From contig JACFOH010000015.1 of assembly GCA_019454405.1 (NCBI GenBank), positions 1 through 36,769 of the forward strand: DNA of 36,769 bases, given 5' to 3'. A model generated the notes under the pieces. It was not told where the DNA came from. It did no database searches and saw only the letters and a list, made by a program, of their open reading frames with translations. Of this stretch, positions 25,212 through 33,185 are shown piece by piece. A program made the translations under genes and the position numbers. Each line of letters starts with the position of its first letter. Position 1 is the stretch's first letter. The stretch is from Promineifilum sp. (GTDB taxonomy: Bacteria; Chloroflexota; Anaerolineae; Promineifilales; Promineifilaceae).

Positions 25212-26669
25212 CTAAGGCCACTGCGTGTCGTCGACGATCAGCCCGTCGGGTACGGTCATGCACGCTCCGCTGTTGTTCTGGAATCGTGCGTTGCCGCTGG
25301 CGACGACTCCGTGGCCAAACTTGAATTCTCCATCTATCGTCAGTCTGTTGCACCGGCGCAGTGATAGTGCGCCTTTGGGAAAGTGGCGATCCAGGTCATT
25401 GACAAACTTGTAGTGCTCCCCGAGCATCTCAACGGTTGGGGGGATCCCCTTGCGCTCGGGAGACAGGACAATGCGATGGTCGTTTGTCAAAATATAGGCG
25501 TCGGAGCGCACGGCTAATAGATCGTCCGTCCGTTTGACGGGAGCGAACCGCGAGCGTGGCACCCGGATAGCTTCGGCGCCCGTAAAGACGGTGATAGCCG
25601 AGCCCATGGCTGTCTCCAACTGGTAGACCGGTGTCGAATCCGGATCACGCGGATCGATGGTCTTCTGATTACGGATCATAGGTAGCCCGAGGAAGTAGTC
25701 TCGTTCGACCAACACCCGTTTCAGCGTCGGGAGATGAAGCCACAAATTATTGGTGTTGAAGTAACGGTGACGTCTGATATCCTGGAAAGCCTCCAGGTTA
25801 TCCGCCGGACATTGGGCGACTTCCCGCAGAACAAGTTGCCCGTCCTTCAATCGTGCCAGGTGGCCACCCTTGCGGTCGGCGGCCGTGCGGTCCGCCACTT
25901 CCATCAGAAACGGCAGGTGATTCTCAATGAAGTATCCGAGAATATTTAGGTCGAGGACAGCTCCCAGGTTATCGGCGTTGGAAATGAAGGCATATTCATA
26001 TCCGGCATCCAGCAACTTGTCGAGCATTCCACTGGTGACTAGAGCGATGTACAGGTCGCCGTGCCCCGGTGGGCACCACTCGAGTTCGGGATCATCAGAC
26101 CAACTAGCCGGATTGAGATCGTGGACGGCGATCTTGGGTTGCTTATGCTGGATAAAGCTGAGCGGTAGATTGGCGTCAAGTTCCGGGTAGCGTGCAAGGA
26201 CGGCCAGAGATTCTTCGTCTGTGGCGAAGCTATTCATCAGCAGCAACGGCGCACCGATATCGATCGATTGGCGAGCAATAATATCAAGAAACGTGAGGCC
26301 TTCCTTCACGACAAGGAGCGATTTAGGGCCGGTCAACCCCATCCCTGTGCCTAGCCCGCCATTTAGCTTGATGATCACCGTGTGATCGATGGCTGACCGG
26401 CCTATCGTATTTAAGTGGGATGGTAATTGGCCGGCATCGGCCAACGTCTCGACAGGATCGATGCTTGATTCAGCGATAAGCCCATTATCGCCGGCCAATA
26501 ATTTGCTATAGTAGTGGGCAAAACTATTGATGAATATCCTGGGCAGGCGTTCAGCCGTCATCCGTTCCATGAAGGGAGCGAAGCGGTCCATATCTAAGTC
26601 TGCGGTTGAGCTTGGGGCCAGAAATTCGGAATAATCACCTGCTGGCCATGTCATCGTCATCAAGTCCAT
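25212..26669 (-). CDS. UTP--glucose-1-phosphate uridylyltransferase, eukaryotic (UDPGP) type
   Basis: This 485-residue enzyme makes UDP-glucose from UTP and glucose-1-phosphate. It belongs to the UDPGP family of eukaryotes and some bacteria, unrelated in detail to bacterial GalU. VIIKLNGGLGTGMGLTGPKS is the nucleotide-binding loop; LLMNSFATDEES, WCPPGHGDLYIAL and YAFISNADNLGAVLD (with the metal/uridine Asp) follow, then a left-handed beta-helix C-terminus. A TATAAT box (26707-26712, minus) lies 37 nt before the ATG, without a clear -35. It is convergent with sdhB. It may use product of the phosphohexomutase at 3954-5384. Confidence 0.92.
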   Translation of the reverse strand: MDLMTMTWPAGDYSEFLAPSSTADLDMDRFAPFMERMTAERLPRIFINSFAHYYSKLLAGDNGLIAESSIDPVETLADAGQLPSHLNTIGRSAIDHTVIIKLNGGLGTGMGLTGPKSLLVVKEGLTFLDIIARQSIDIGAPLLLMNSFATDEESLAVLARYPELDANLPLSFIQHKQPKIAVHDLNPASWSDDPELEWCPPGHGDLYIALVTSGMLDKLLDAGYEYAFISNADNLGAVLDLNILGYFIENHLPFLMEVADRTAADRKGGHLARLKDGQLVLREVAQCPADNLEAFQDIRRHRYFNTNNLWLHLPTLKRVLVERDYFLGLPMIRNQKTIDPRDPDSTPVYQLETAMGSAITVFTGAEAIRVPRSRFAPVKRTDDLLAVRSDAYILTNDHRIVLSPERKGIPPTVEMLGEHYKFVNDLDRHFPKGALSLRRCNRLTIDGEFKFGHGVVASGNARFQNNSGACMTVPDGLIVDDTQWP

Positions 26670-26746
26670 AAGGGCCTATCACATCACGGTTGAGATACAT
26701 TGATACATTATACCCGGGATGGCTTATATTAATCCTTAAGCTTCCA

Positions 26747-27970
26747 TCAGCGTGACCGCCGCCATGGTAGCAGTAGGAGAAGACCCGCCAACCCGAACCC
26801 GGCCAGCACCAGGATTAGCCATAAAGCTGTTTCAGCCACTGTGCGGCCGCTCTGACTACCCCCTTGTGTTCTGAGCCAGGCTGTTTCAATTTGTTCCGGC
26901 GTTTGTTGAATGATCTGCGCGAAAGCCGTTCGGCAGTCCGTGCCTTGAGCAAAGGCGGACACTAGATCGCGTACGGCGGATTCTCCGTATATCTTGGCGA
27001 GGTAATTGACTAGCGATTCGCTTTGCGCCAGCGCCAGATCGTTATCGATATCTATCCCATTGCACAGATCCATCAACGGGATAGTGGAATCAGTTGAGAT
27101 GGCTGAGCGGATGGTATTTCCTTGCACGACATCCTGTTCATCCCGGACTGTGCCGGCTATCCCATGGCTCAACCAGGGCGGCAGATCATAGCTTTGCCGA
27201 CCGAAGGCTTGGTAGAGAAGAAGGGCGGTTAGCTCGCGCGCCAGCTCCCCGCGCAGCTCTTGTTCGGCCGTTCCTTCGTTAATGACGGTTACCAATGCCA
27301 CCCCCAGATCAGGGTGAGATTGCCCCGGATCGGATTCGCGGCCTGCTAATCGTAGCGCTGCATTCAAGTCGTTCGTTGAGGGATAAATATAGACGTCGAA
27401 AGGCAAGACCTGTTGAATAGGGATCAGCCGGCCGATCTCCGGCAACATCTTGAGCACAACTTCGCGGGCTTGCTCTCCCAGGAGCGTATCGTCGCCTGTC
27501 CAATGGATGCGGATGCTCCCACCACCTTGGTCATCATTAATAACGGTTTGTCGCCAGACAAATTGATCATCCACATAGCTCACGACTTGTTCCGGAACTC
27601 GAATCGGAGATCCGAATTCGCGGTTAATTTGCCACCAATACGTGATTGACACGAAAGGCAATAATCGAATCTGTGACAAGTCTAGCGGGTAGACGATCTC
27701 TATTGGAGAACCCGGAGATACCGGGATATTAACCGAATAGGTGTCGGACGATGTGCCCAATCTGAAAAAGAGGATGACATCTTTGACATCGCCAAGATCG
27801 CCGGCGGATAGATTGAAGTTCATCGATTGGCCATAGATATAATCGGCCGATGAACTAACTAACGTTTGCTCATCCTGCGCTGTAACGGTGGAGACCCCGA
27901 TTATGAGCGCCAAACAAACGATTACAGCAAAGAGACGTAAAGCAGCGAATCGGGACGAGAAGGTGATCAT
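26747..27970 (-). CDS. Peptidase-MA-like membrane protein with degenerate active site
   Basis: This 407-residue exported protein has a signal peptide (about 1-31, cleavage near TVTA-QDE), a beta-rich N-terminal domain (about 35-145) and a peptidase-MA-like helical domain (about 150-360). A C-terminal transmembrane helix (about 381-402) ends in WRRSR. In active relatives this domain carries HELTH followed by WLNEG; here the matching stretches read ELARELTALLLYQ (245-249) and PPWLSHGIAG, so both zinc His and the downstream Glu are replaced. It is therefore probably catalytically dead. The start ATG overlaps the AEC transporter stop as ATGA. It is last in an operon headed by a site-2 protease. 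Role unknown; a binding or scaffold function is inference. Confidence 0.72.
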   Translation of the reverse strand: MITFSSRFAALRLFAVIVCLALIIGVSTVTAQDEQTLVSSSADYIYGQSMNFNLSAGDLGDVKDVILFFRLGTSSDTYSVNIPVSPGSPIEIVYPLDLSQIRLLPFVSITYWWQINREFGSPIRVPEQVVSYVDDQFVWRQTVINDDQGGGSIRIHWTGDDTLLGEQAREVVLKMLPEIGRLIPIQQVLPFDVYIYPSTNDLNAALRLAGRESDPGQSHPDLGVALVTVINEGTAEQELRGELARELTALLLYQAFGRQSYDLPPWLSHGIAGTVRDEQDVVQGNTIRSAISTDSTIPLMDLCNGIDIDNDLALAQSESLVNYLAKIYGESAVRDLVSAFAQGTDCRTAFAQIIQQTPEQIETAWLRTQGGSQSGRTVAETALWLILVLAGFGLAGLLLLLPWRRSR

Positions 27971-28878
27971 AACCCCAAAATAGTCACTGTGGTGGCGATG
28001 GTCAAGGGACTGACCAGTGTTGAGAAGACTACTATACGCGCCACCGAAGACGAGGGCAAGCCGAACTCGGAGGCGAGTATTAGTGTGATGACGGCCGTGG
28101 GCATGGCCGCCTCAATGATCATGGTGCTGCGCCCGACACCTTGCAAGCCTAGCAAGGCGGCCACTGCCAAGCCAACCAATGGCCCGCCGATCAGTCTGAG
28201 CGCCACGGCCGGCACAACGTATCGCGTGGATTCTTCCGGCTTCATGTCAGCTATTTGCATGCCCAGGATGAGAAGCATCATCGGAATCGCTCCTGCACCG
28301 GCGATGCTGATCCCGCTCATGAGTGGTGCAGGCACCGTGATACGCAGGCTATAGACGAGTACCGCCAGAACGGCCGCGTACACTGCAGGCAGTCGAGCCA
28401 TCCGTTTCAATGCGTCCTGCCAATTGACACGGCCCATTGACGCGATCAATACGCCGAGTGTATAGACCATGACCGTGCTGGTGACATAGTAAACAACCCC
28501 CCGTGAAAGCCCGTCATCCCCGTATCGCAGTTGGAGCAGCGTCAGGCCGTAATTCCCGCCATTGACGAACATCGTGACGACTAAAAAAGTTGCCGTCTCG
28601 ATCCGCCCCAGATGCAATAAGCGGGCTAGCCCGAAGGCTAACCCGCCGATGACTAATATGGCTAACGCCGAGAATCCGGCCAGTTCAACGATCTCATCGC
28701 CTCGTAGCTCCGACATGGCCAGCGCTGAAAATACGAGGCAAGGGCTTAGAATATTAAAGACGACCGTAGATAGCGAGCCAGTATGGATATCAAATCGGCG
28801 ACGCAGAATATATCCGAAAGATGCTACCAGCATGATCGGCAGTATATTCTGTGTCAGGACGTGAAAGAAGACGTTCAA
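27967..28878 (-). CDS. AEC (auxin efflux carrier) family transporter
   Basis: This 303-residue integral membrane protein of the AEC family has about ten helices in two five-helix halves. The first begins NILPIMLVASFGYILRRRF and continues FNILSPCLVFSALA; the second half includes IPMMLLILGMQIAD and ALRLIGGPLVGLAVAALL, both family-typical. The start is a TTG (28876-28878) overlapping the HEAT-protein stop; the first helix would be cut by the next ATG, so TTG is supported. Its stop overlaps the next start (ATGA). Members export or take up organic anions such as malate; the substrate is unknown. Confidence 0.87.
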   Translation of the reverse strand: MNVFFHVLTQNILPIMLVASFGYILRRRFDIHTGSLSTVVFNILSPCLVFSALAMSELRGDEIVELAGFSALAILVIGGLAFGLARLLHLGRIETATFLVVTMFVNGGNYGLTLLQLRYGDDGLSRGVVYYVTSTVMVYTLGVLIASMGRVNWQDALKRMARLPAVYAAVLAVLVYSLRITVPAPLMSGISIAGAGAIPMMLLILGMQIADMKPEESTRYVVPAVALRLIGGPLVGLAVAALLGLQGVGRSTMIIEAAMPTAVITLILASEFGLPSSSVARIVVFSTLVSPLTIATTVTILGL

Positions 28879-29867
28879 TTGAGAAGTAAATCATCATCGT
28901 CCAGGAGATCGAACTCATCATCGTCTTCTGCTAGAGATAACATTTCAAACTCGCTGTCTCCCCATTCTAATTCCTCAAGCGCATCATCGATGACGTCGTA
29001 AAATTCGTCATAGTCCGGATCCTCGGACAATCGTGTGAGTAACTCCAAGGCCCGGTCGCCGCCGATCTGACCCAGAGCAATGATGGCTGCCAAACCGACC
29101 TCTTTCTCAACATCATCCACTAGCGTTTCCAGGTCGTCAACCGCGTCGGCATGACTGATCATGCCACAGGCGCGTGCAGCCTCGGCTCGGAAATCGGGCG
29201 AGGGGCTAGACAACTCCTCGAGCAGAATCGGTAACCAGCGCTCGTCGGCACTGTTGCCCATCGCAAAGATAGCGCTCAATTGGAGTTCTTCTGTCCCGTC
29301 CTCATAAGCCGCATCGATTAATTCGGCGATTCGCGGATGGGCTGCAGAAGACATCGCTTCCAATGTTGCCCGGCGGACCTCGAGCGCTGTTGAAGGATTC
29401 TCATACTCGGCCAGTAAAGCTGCCACAATTGGCTTCGCCTGAGCGGGGTCAAATTGTCCCCATTCAGACAAGAGGACGAAATGAGCCAGTGCGCGAGCCG
29501 CGGCCGCGCGCACGCTGGTGCTGGCGTCATTTTGTAGCATGGCCAGGATGAGGGGAATAAGCCGTGGATCGTCTGAATCCCATACGCCATCCAGCGCTGA
29601 TTGTCGAACTTCAGCGGACTCGTCCGTGAAGAGATAATCAAACACTGGTGTGAAGTCAACGAGGAAATCTTCTTCGACGATGTCGGCCATGTGACGTGCC
29701 AGGACCCTGCGTCTTTCCTCATGGACGGTCGGCCAGACACGTTTAAAATAGGCGAAATCTTCATCTTTCATATCCGTCAAACGGTAAAGAAGATGAATAG
29801 GCGGCTCTTCACCACCGAATAAAGCCTCTAAAGCCGAGGCAAAGGGCATATCTTTTTTGCTTCGCAT
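28875..29867 (-). CDS. HEAT-repeat protein with acidic tail
   Basis: This 330-residue soluble protein is built from about five to six HEAT repeats between residues 75 and 285. Examples are SAEVRQSALDGVWDSDDPRL, STSVRAAAARALAHF, DFRAEAARACGMISHADAV and EVGLAAIIALGQIGG. The last 45 residues are strongly acidic (DDDEFDLLDDDDLLLN). Such solenoids bind other proteins. It begins 9 nt after the rseP stop and overlaps the AEC start, so it is part of that operon. The N-terminal 70 residues (PPIHLLYRLTDMKDEDFAYF) recur in related proteins, but their role is unknown. Confidence 0.85.
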   Translation of the reverse strand: MRSKKDMPFASALEALFGGEEPPIHLLYRLTDMKDEDFAYFKRVWPTVHEERRRVLARHMADIVEEDFLVDFTPVFDYLFTDESAEVRQSALDGVWDSDDPRLIPLILAMLQNDASTSVRAAAARALAHFVLLSEWGQFDPAQAKPIVAALLAEYENPSTALEVRRATLEAMSSAAHPRIAELIDAAYEDGTEELQLSAIFAMGNSADERWLPILLEELSSPSPDFRAEAARACGMISHADAVDDLETLVDDVEKEVGLAAIIALGQIGGDRALELLTRLSEDPDYDEFYDVIDDALEELEWGDSEFEMLSLAEDDDEFDLLDDDDLLLN

Positions 29868-29876
29868 AACTTTCGT

Positions 29877-30947
29877 CTATTGGATAGGTATGATTGGATT
29901 GATGATGTCTTGGACGATTAACACTGCCATTAGAATGAGTAACACCAACATGCCGATGACATGGACCATGCCCTCTCGTTCCGGTTCGATCCGTCGTCCA
30001 CGGATCGCTTCTATCAGCACGAACAAAATTCTGCCGCCATCCAGCGCCGGAATGGGTAGCAAATTGGTGATCCCCAAAGCTACGCTGATGAATGAGGCCA
30101 TCGTCAGAATCGGGTAGAGCGTGCGATTGCTGGCCGATGTTTCGGCCGCTTCGCCGGCGATCTGGCTGATTCCCACAATACTAACCGGTCGTGCTTCCGA
30201 GGGAGATATCTCCCCGTTGATTAGCATGGAAGGTAATCGTGCGTAAAGCGTGACGTACTCCCACATAAAACGCAGCGACCCGCTCATCGCATCGACAGGG
30301 TTTCGTCTGATAGATGGCCCCAGCGTGAGGCCGATGCCAAGCGGACCTTCTGTCGCAGGATCGTATTCTCCCGCCCGGCGAGGCGTTACGTTGACCGTAA
30401 CCTCTTCCTCATTGCGCTTGACTATAAGCTCCAGGGGCATGCCTGCGTGTTCATTGACCGCGTTAATCAGCATGTTGGAGTTCATCACCATGTTTCCATC
30501 GGCTTTGAGGATGATATCGCCTGATTGCAGACCTGCTATTTCAGCTGGCGACCCGGCATTCACATCGCCAACTTGTACGGCCGGCGCTCCAAGCAGTAAC
30601 GCTAGCCAGAATAAAACAATGGCCGCAATAAAGTTCATGCCTGGCCCCGCCGCCAGGACGAATAAGCGCGCTTTCTTGGATGCTGCTGCCAGGCCGCCGG
30701 GGATGTCCGGGTTATCCTCTCCCGCAGGGCGTACGAAGCCGCCAACGGGTATCCAGTTGAGGGTGTACATCGTGCCGTTACGTTCAAAGAGTTTCACTGC
30801 TCGTGGCGGCAGCCCGAAGCCGAACTCCTCGACCCGTATCTTGCTTAATTTGGCGGCCCAAAAATGTCCAAGCTCGTGGATGATAACGATGGGTGTCAGG
30901 ATGATTAGAAAACCACCGATTGCCCACAGCAGGTGTGCATTAATCAT
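29877..30947 (-). CDS. rseP: RseP-type site-2 metalloprotease (M50)
   Basis: This intramembrane zinc protease of 356 residues cleaves membrane-bound regulators, such as anti-sigma factors, within the bilayer. HELGH (24-28) in the first helix gives two zinc His and the catalytic Glu. The family Gly-rich loop VGGFVRPAGEDNP, a PDZ domain (GSPAEIAGLQSGDIIL), and NLLPIPALDGGRI with the third zinc ligand Asp follow. The ATG at 30945-30947 is preferred: it places HELGH in the usual position. An upstream TTG at 31001 would add 18 charged residues. It is first of four overlapping or tightly spaced genes. Confidence 0.93.
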   Translation of the reverse strand: MINAHLLWAIGGFLIILTPIVIIHELGHFWAAKLSKIRVEEFGFGLPPRAVKLFERNGTMYTLNWIPVGGFVRPAGEDNPDIPGGLAAASKKARLFVLAAGPGMNFIAAIVLFWLALLLGAPAVQVGDVNAGSPAEIAGLQSGDIILKADGNMVMNSNMLINAVNEHAGMPLELIVKRNEEEVTVNVTPRRAGEYDPATEGPLGIGLTLGPSIRRNPVDAMSGSLRFMWEYVTLYARLPSMLINGEISPSEARPVSIVGISQIAGEAAETSASNRTLYPILTMASFISVALGITNLLPIPALDGGRILFVLIEAIRGRRIEPEREGMVHVIGMLVLLILMAVLIVQDIINPIIPIQ

Positions 30948-31029
30948 AGTTGTCTCTTTGGCTTGTTTGCTGCGTGCCGCCTCCTTTTGGAAGAGCACCA
31001 AGTAGCGGCCGGGAGCAAACCCACTCTGG

Positions 31030-31059
31030 ATTATATGACTAGGAGACTGTCAATCGCAA
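31030..31059 (-). promoter_or_regulatory. Candidate promoter of the rseP operon
   Basis: On the minus strand TTGCGA (31054-31059) and TATAAT (31030-31035) are 18 bp apart, about 80 nt before the rseP ATG. A TTGACA (31048-31053) overlaps but is only 12 bp from the -10, too close to act with it. Confidence 0.5.
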
Positions 31060-31170
31060 GGAAAGGTTCCCCGATCTAACATCACTCTAACAGATGTTCG
31101 CCGGTAGCTATATCCTTTTCATCTGGTGACCTTTGGTCTCGCTATTTGTAACCGTGAGCCTTTCTTGCAC

Positions 31171-31211
31171 CAGCCAGTTGTTTTCAAACGAGAATCAGGA
31201 TTTTACTGGCT
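31171..31211. repeat. Inverted repeat just upstream of the aro promoter
   Basis: AGCCAGT (31172-31178) and ACTGGCT (31205-31211) are perfect 7-bp arms about 26 nt apart, ending 6 nt before the -35 of the aro promoter. It could be an operator; the spacing is long for a simple dyad, so this is tentative. Confidence 0.3.
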
Positions 31212-31217
31212 TTGTAC

Positions 31218-31246
31218 TTGACGGGCTGTTATAGGCGTGCTATGAT
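31218..31246 (+). promoter_or_regulatory. Promoter of the aromatic amino-acid operon
   Basis: TTGACG (31218-31223) and TATGAT (31241-31246) are separated by exactly 17 bp, five of six matches each. The start of transcription is expected near 31253, three bases before the leader-peptide ATG at 31256. Confidence 0.8.
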
Positions 31247-31255
31247 GCTCCCGAT

Positions 31256-31363
31256 ATGAGAAAGTCAAACACCGTTTTGTTTAGCTTCTATTTTTATTTT
31301 GGCGCTGGCACCCAGCCGCACTTGTTGCGCGCGGGAACGTCCGCCATGGCCGAAGAAGCTTAA
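31256..31363 (+). CDS. Phe/Tyr-rich attenuator leader peptide
   Basis: A 35-residue reading frame starts ATG at 31256, begins MRKSNTVLFSFYFYFG and ends ...SAMAEEA, stop TAA at 31361-31363. Within residues 9-15 are four Phe and two Tyr codons (31280-31300). Low charged tRNA-Phe or tRNA-Tyr would stall the ribosome there. No Shine-Dalgarno sequence precedes it, and the promoter spacing suggests leaderless translation. The frame lies between a strong promoter and an intrinsic terminator, ahead of chorismate mutase and DAHP synthase, the two enzymes that lead to Phe and Tyr. The peptide itself is probably unimportant; its translation is the signal. Comparable to E. coli pheL in logic, not in sequence. 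Confidence 0.82.
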   Translation: MRKSNTVLFSFYFYFGAGTQPHLLRAGTSAMAEEA

Positions 31364-31425
31364 GCCAGACGGAATATTCCCCCAGACGAAACGAGGACGC
31401 GGCTGAGTAAGCCGCGTCCTTTTTT
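31304..31425 (+). promoter_or_regulatory. Transcription attenuator: alternative hairpins and terminator
   Basis: The terminator is a perfect 10-bp stem, AGGACGCGGC (31394-31403) with GCCGCGTCCT (31411-31420), loop 7 nt, then T's to 31425. Segment 2, CAGCCGC (31313-31319), can pair with GCGGCTG (31399-31405) to block it. It is extended by GTCC (31339-31342) with GGAC (31395-31398). Alternatively, segment 2 can pair with segment 1, GCTGG (31304-31308) with CCAGC (31312-31316). A ribosome stalled at the Phe/Tyr codons would cover segment 1 and favour the antiterminator. A ribosome reaching the stop codon would let 1:2 and the terminator form. Pairings are read by eye; the mechanism is inferred from classical attenuators. 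Confidence 0.75.
31394..31425 (+). terminator. Intrinsic terminator of the attenuator
   Basis: Ten uninterrupted base pairs, mostly G-C, closed by a 7-nt loop and followed by six T residues (31420-31425). It lies 35 nt upstream of the aroH ATG, so full-length mRNA needs read-through. Confidence 0.9.
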
Positions 31426-31459
31426 GTTTGGTAATTGTCGGTTTATGGAGCGAGAAGAA

Positions 31460-31933
31460 ATGACTAATTCATCAGATAACGGACAGGAACGCCAGAACGT
31501 CATGATGTGTCGCGGAGTGCGTGGCGCCATTACCGTTAGCGGTAATGACGAGAACGAGATCCTCGACGCCACTCGTGAGCTTCTCTTGGCGCTGGTAGCC
31601 GCTAATGGGATGCATGTTGATGATATCGCCAGCGTCTACTTCACCACGACCTCTGACCTGACGGCCACCTATCCAGCTTACGCCGCCCGACAACTTGGCT
31701 GGTATGATGCGGCATTACTCTGTGGTCATGAGATGGAAGTCCCCGGTTCTTTGACGCGCTGCATCCGCGTGCTGATTCATTGGAACACGACAAAATCTCC
31801 TGGCGAGATATCCCATATCTACTTGCGTGAAGCCCGCTCTTTGCGGCCGGATCGCAAGAACATGCCGCCCATCCGGCCGCGTCAGATGTCGCCTGTTGAA
31901 GCGGCCGTCAAGTTCCTCTCGATGACGCTCTAG
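31460..31933 (+). CDS. aroH: Chorismate mutase, AroH type
   Basis: This 157-residue enzyme turns chorismate into prephenate, the branch to Phe and Tyr. It belongs to the rare trimeric AroH class typified by Bacillus subtilis. CRGVRGAITV holds the active-site Arg (Arg21), LLCGHEMEV the Cys88 and Glu91, RCIRVLIHW Arg103, HIYLREA Tyr121 and LRPD Arg129, so the full AroH catalytic set is present. The ATG at 31460 is chosen for GGAG at 31447-31450, 9 nt upstream; an ATG at 31445 overlaps that site. It follows the attenuator and precedes aroF by 143 nt. Confidence 0.95.
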   Translation: MTNSSDNGQERQNVMMCRGVRGAITVSGNDENEILDATRELLLALVAANGMHVDDIASVYFTTTSDLTATYPAYAARQLGWYDAALLCGHEMEVPGSLTRCIRVLIHWNTTKSPGEISHIYLREARSLRPDRKNMPPIRPRQMSPVEAAVKFLSMTL

Positions 31934-32076
31934 CCGGCGGATCGAAGAACGGATTTAGAAAATTTACATTACCGGCCTATCTATTGGTTTGCCATACGCA
32001 CGAGTGAAGATGTACGCGTAACCGATGAGTAAGCCGGCCCGACTACGACTATTTTTGGATTAAAAGGATTGACTGA

Positions 32077-33099
32077 ATGATGATAGTGATTATGAAGGCA
32101 GACGCCTCTATGAGTGAGAAATCGGCTGTTATTGCTCGAGCTGAGGATTATGGATTCAAGGTTCATCTCTCTGATGGTAAAGAGCGCACGATTATCGGTG
32201 TCATTGGAGATAGCGCGACAATTAATCGAGAGCAAATCGAGCGTATGTCTGGTGTCGAACGAGTTGTGCCTATCCTTAAGCCGTTTAAGTTGGCCAGTCG
32301 AGAATTCAAACCCGATGACACGACTTTTTCGCTGAACGGGCATACTATCGGTGGCAACGAGATCATCGTCATGGCTGGGCCATGTTCGGTGGAGAGTCGC
32401 TCCCAGATCATCGAAACGGCCATCGCTTGTAAGGAGGCGGGAGCTCATGTTCTGCGCGGTGGCGCCTTCAAACCCCGTACATCCCCCTACGCCTTCCAGG
32501 GAATGGGCGAGGAAGGACTAAAATATCTGGCCGAAGCTCGTGAGGTTACGGGAATGCCGATCGTGACCGAAGTCATGGAGCCGGCTCTGGTCCCGTTGGT
32601 CTGCGAATATGCCGATATTTTGCAAATCGGTGCGCGCAACATGCAGAACTATGCTCTCCTTCATGCGGTTGGAGAGTCACAATTCCCCGTTCTCCTCAAG
32701 CGCGGCATGAGCAGCCTGATTGAAGAGTGGCTAATGTGTGCCGAATACATCTTGAGTCACGGCAACACCCGCGTCATGCTCTGTGAGCGCGGCATTCGTA
32801 CCTTTGAAACCTATACGCGCAATACCTTCGATATCAACGCCATCCCTGTAGCCAAACAACTTTCACATTTGCCGATCATTGCTGATCCCAGCCACGCTAC
32901 CGGTAAGTGGGAATATGTCGCCGGAGCTGCCAAGGCTGCCGTAGCCGCCGGCGCGGATGGCATCATTATCGAGGTGCATCCGCGTCCCGAGGAGGCCATG
33001 TCTGACGGTGGCCAGTCCTTGAAGCCGGAGAAGTTCGCCAAATTGGTGACGGAGATGAAGGCTATTGCCCAAGCTGTTGGCCGCGATATCAAGTCATGA
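32077..33099 (+). CDS. aroF: 3-deoxy-7-phosphoheptulonate (DAHP) synthase, type I-beta with regulatory domain
   Basis: DAHP synthase condenses erythrose-4-phosphate and phosphoenolpyruvate, the first step of aromatic biosynthesis. The 340-residue protein has an N-terminal ferredoxin-like domain (about 1-75) as in the Thermotoga enzyme, where it gives Tyr/Phe feedback inhibition, then a TIM barrel. Barrel motifs: [11 protein letters not shown] (metal Cys), [52 protein letters not shown] and [20 protein letters not shown] at 32064-32068 supports the ATG at 32077; the next ATG is adjacent. Together with aroH it would be subject to both attenuation and allostery. Confidence 0.95.
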   Translation: MMIVIMKADASMSEKSAVIARAEDYGFKVHLSDGKERTIIGVIGDSATINREQIERMSGVERVVPILKPFKLASREFKPDDTTFSLNGHTIGGNEIIVMAGPCSVESRSQIIETAIACKEAGAHVLRGGAFKPRTSPYAFQGMGEEGLKYLAEAREVTGMPIVTEVMEPALVPLVCEYADILQIGARNMQNYALLHAVGESQFPVLLKRGMSSLIEEWLMCAEYILSHGNTRVMLCERGIRTFETYTRNTFDINAIPVAKQLSHLPIIADPSHATGKWEYVAGAAKAAVAAGADGIIIEVHPRPEEAMSDGGQSLKPEKFAKLVTEMKAIAQAVGRDIKS

Positions 33100-33104
33100 A
33101 ATTG

Positions 33105-33132
33105 AACGTCACATCATGGTGTGGCGTTTATT
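33105..33132 (+). terminator. Terminator after aroF
   Basis: AACGTCACA (33105-33113) pairs with TGTGGCGTT (33120-33128) over 9 bp with one G-T wobble and a 6-nt loop, followed by a short T-rich run. It lies 5 nt after the aroF stop. Confidence 0.6.
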
Positions 33133-33156
33133 ACTCCATGGGAATCATCGTTAGAA

Positions 33157-33185
33157 TTGGCCCATCCCCCATGTTTAGTTATAAT
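33157..33185 (+). promoter_or_regulatory. Promoter of the chelatase gene
   Basis: TTGGCC (33157-33162) and TATAAT (33180-33185) are 17 bp apart; the -10 is perfect. GGAG at 33234-33238 is the ribosome binding site for the ATG at 33250. The 5' leader would be nearly 60 nt, too short for a cobalamin riboswitch. Confidence 0.55.

Noticed and set aside
31002..31170. Non-coding RNA gene or extra small protein in the rseP-aro divergent gap
   Set aside because: Apart from the rseP promoter and a 6-bp CAGATG/CATCTG repeat no structured element or plausible coding frame was seen.
31934..32076. Possible second attenuator between aroH and aroF
   Set aside because: Only a 5-bp long-range CCGGC/GCCGG pairing was found, without a T tract directly after it and without an aromatic-rich frame.
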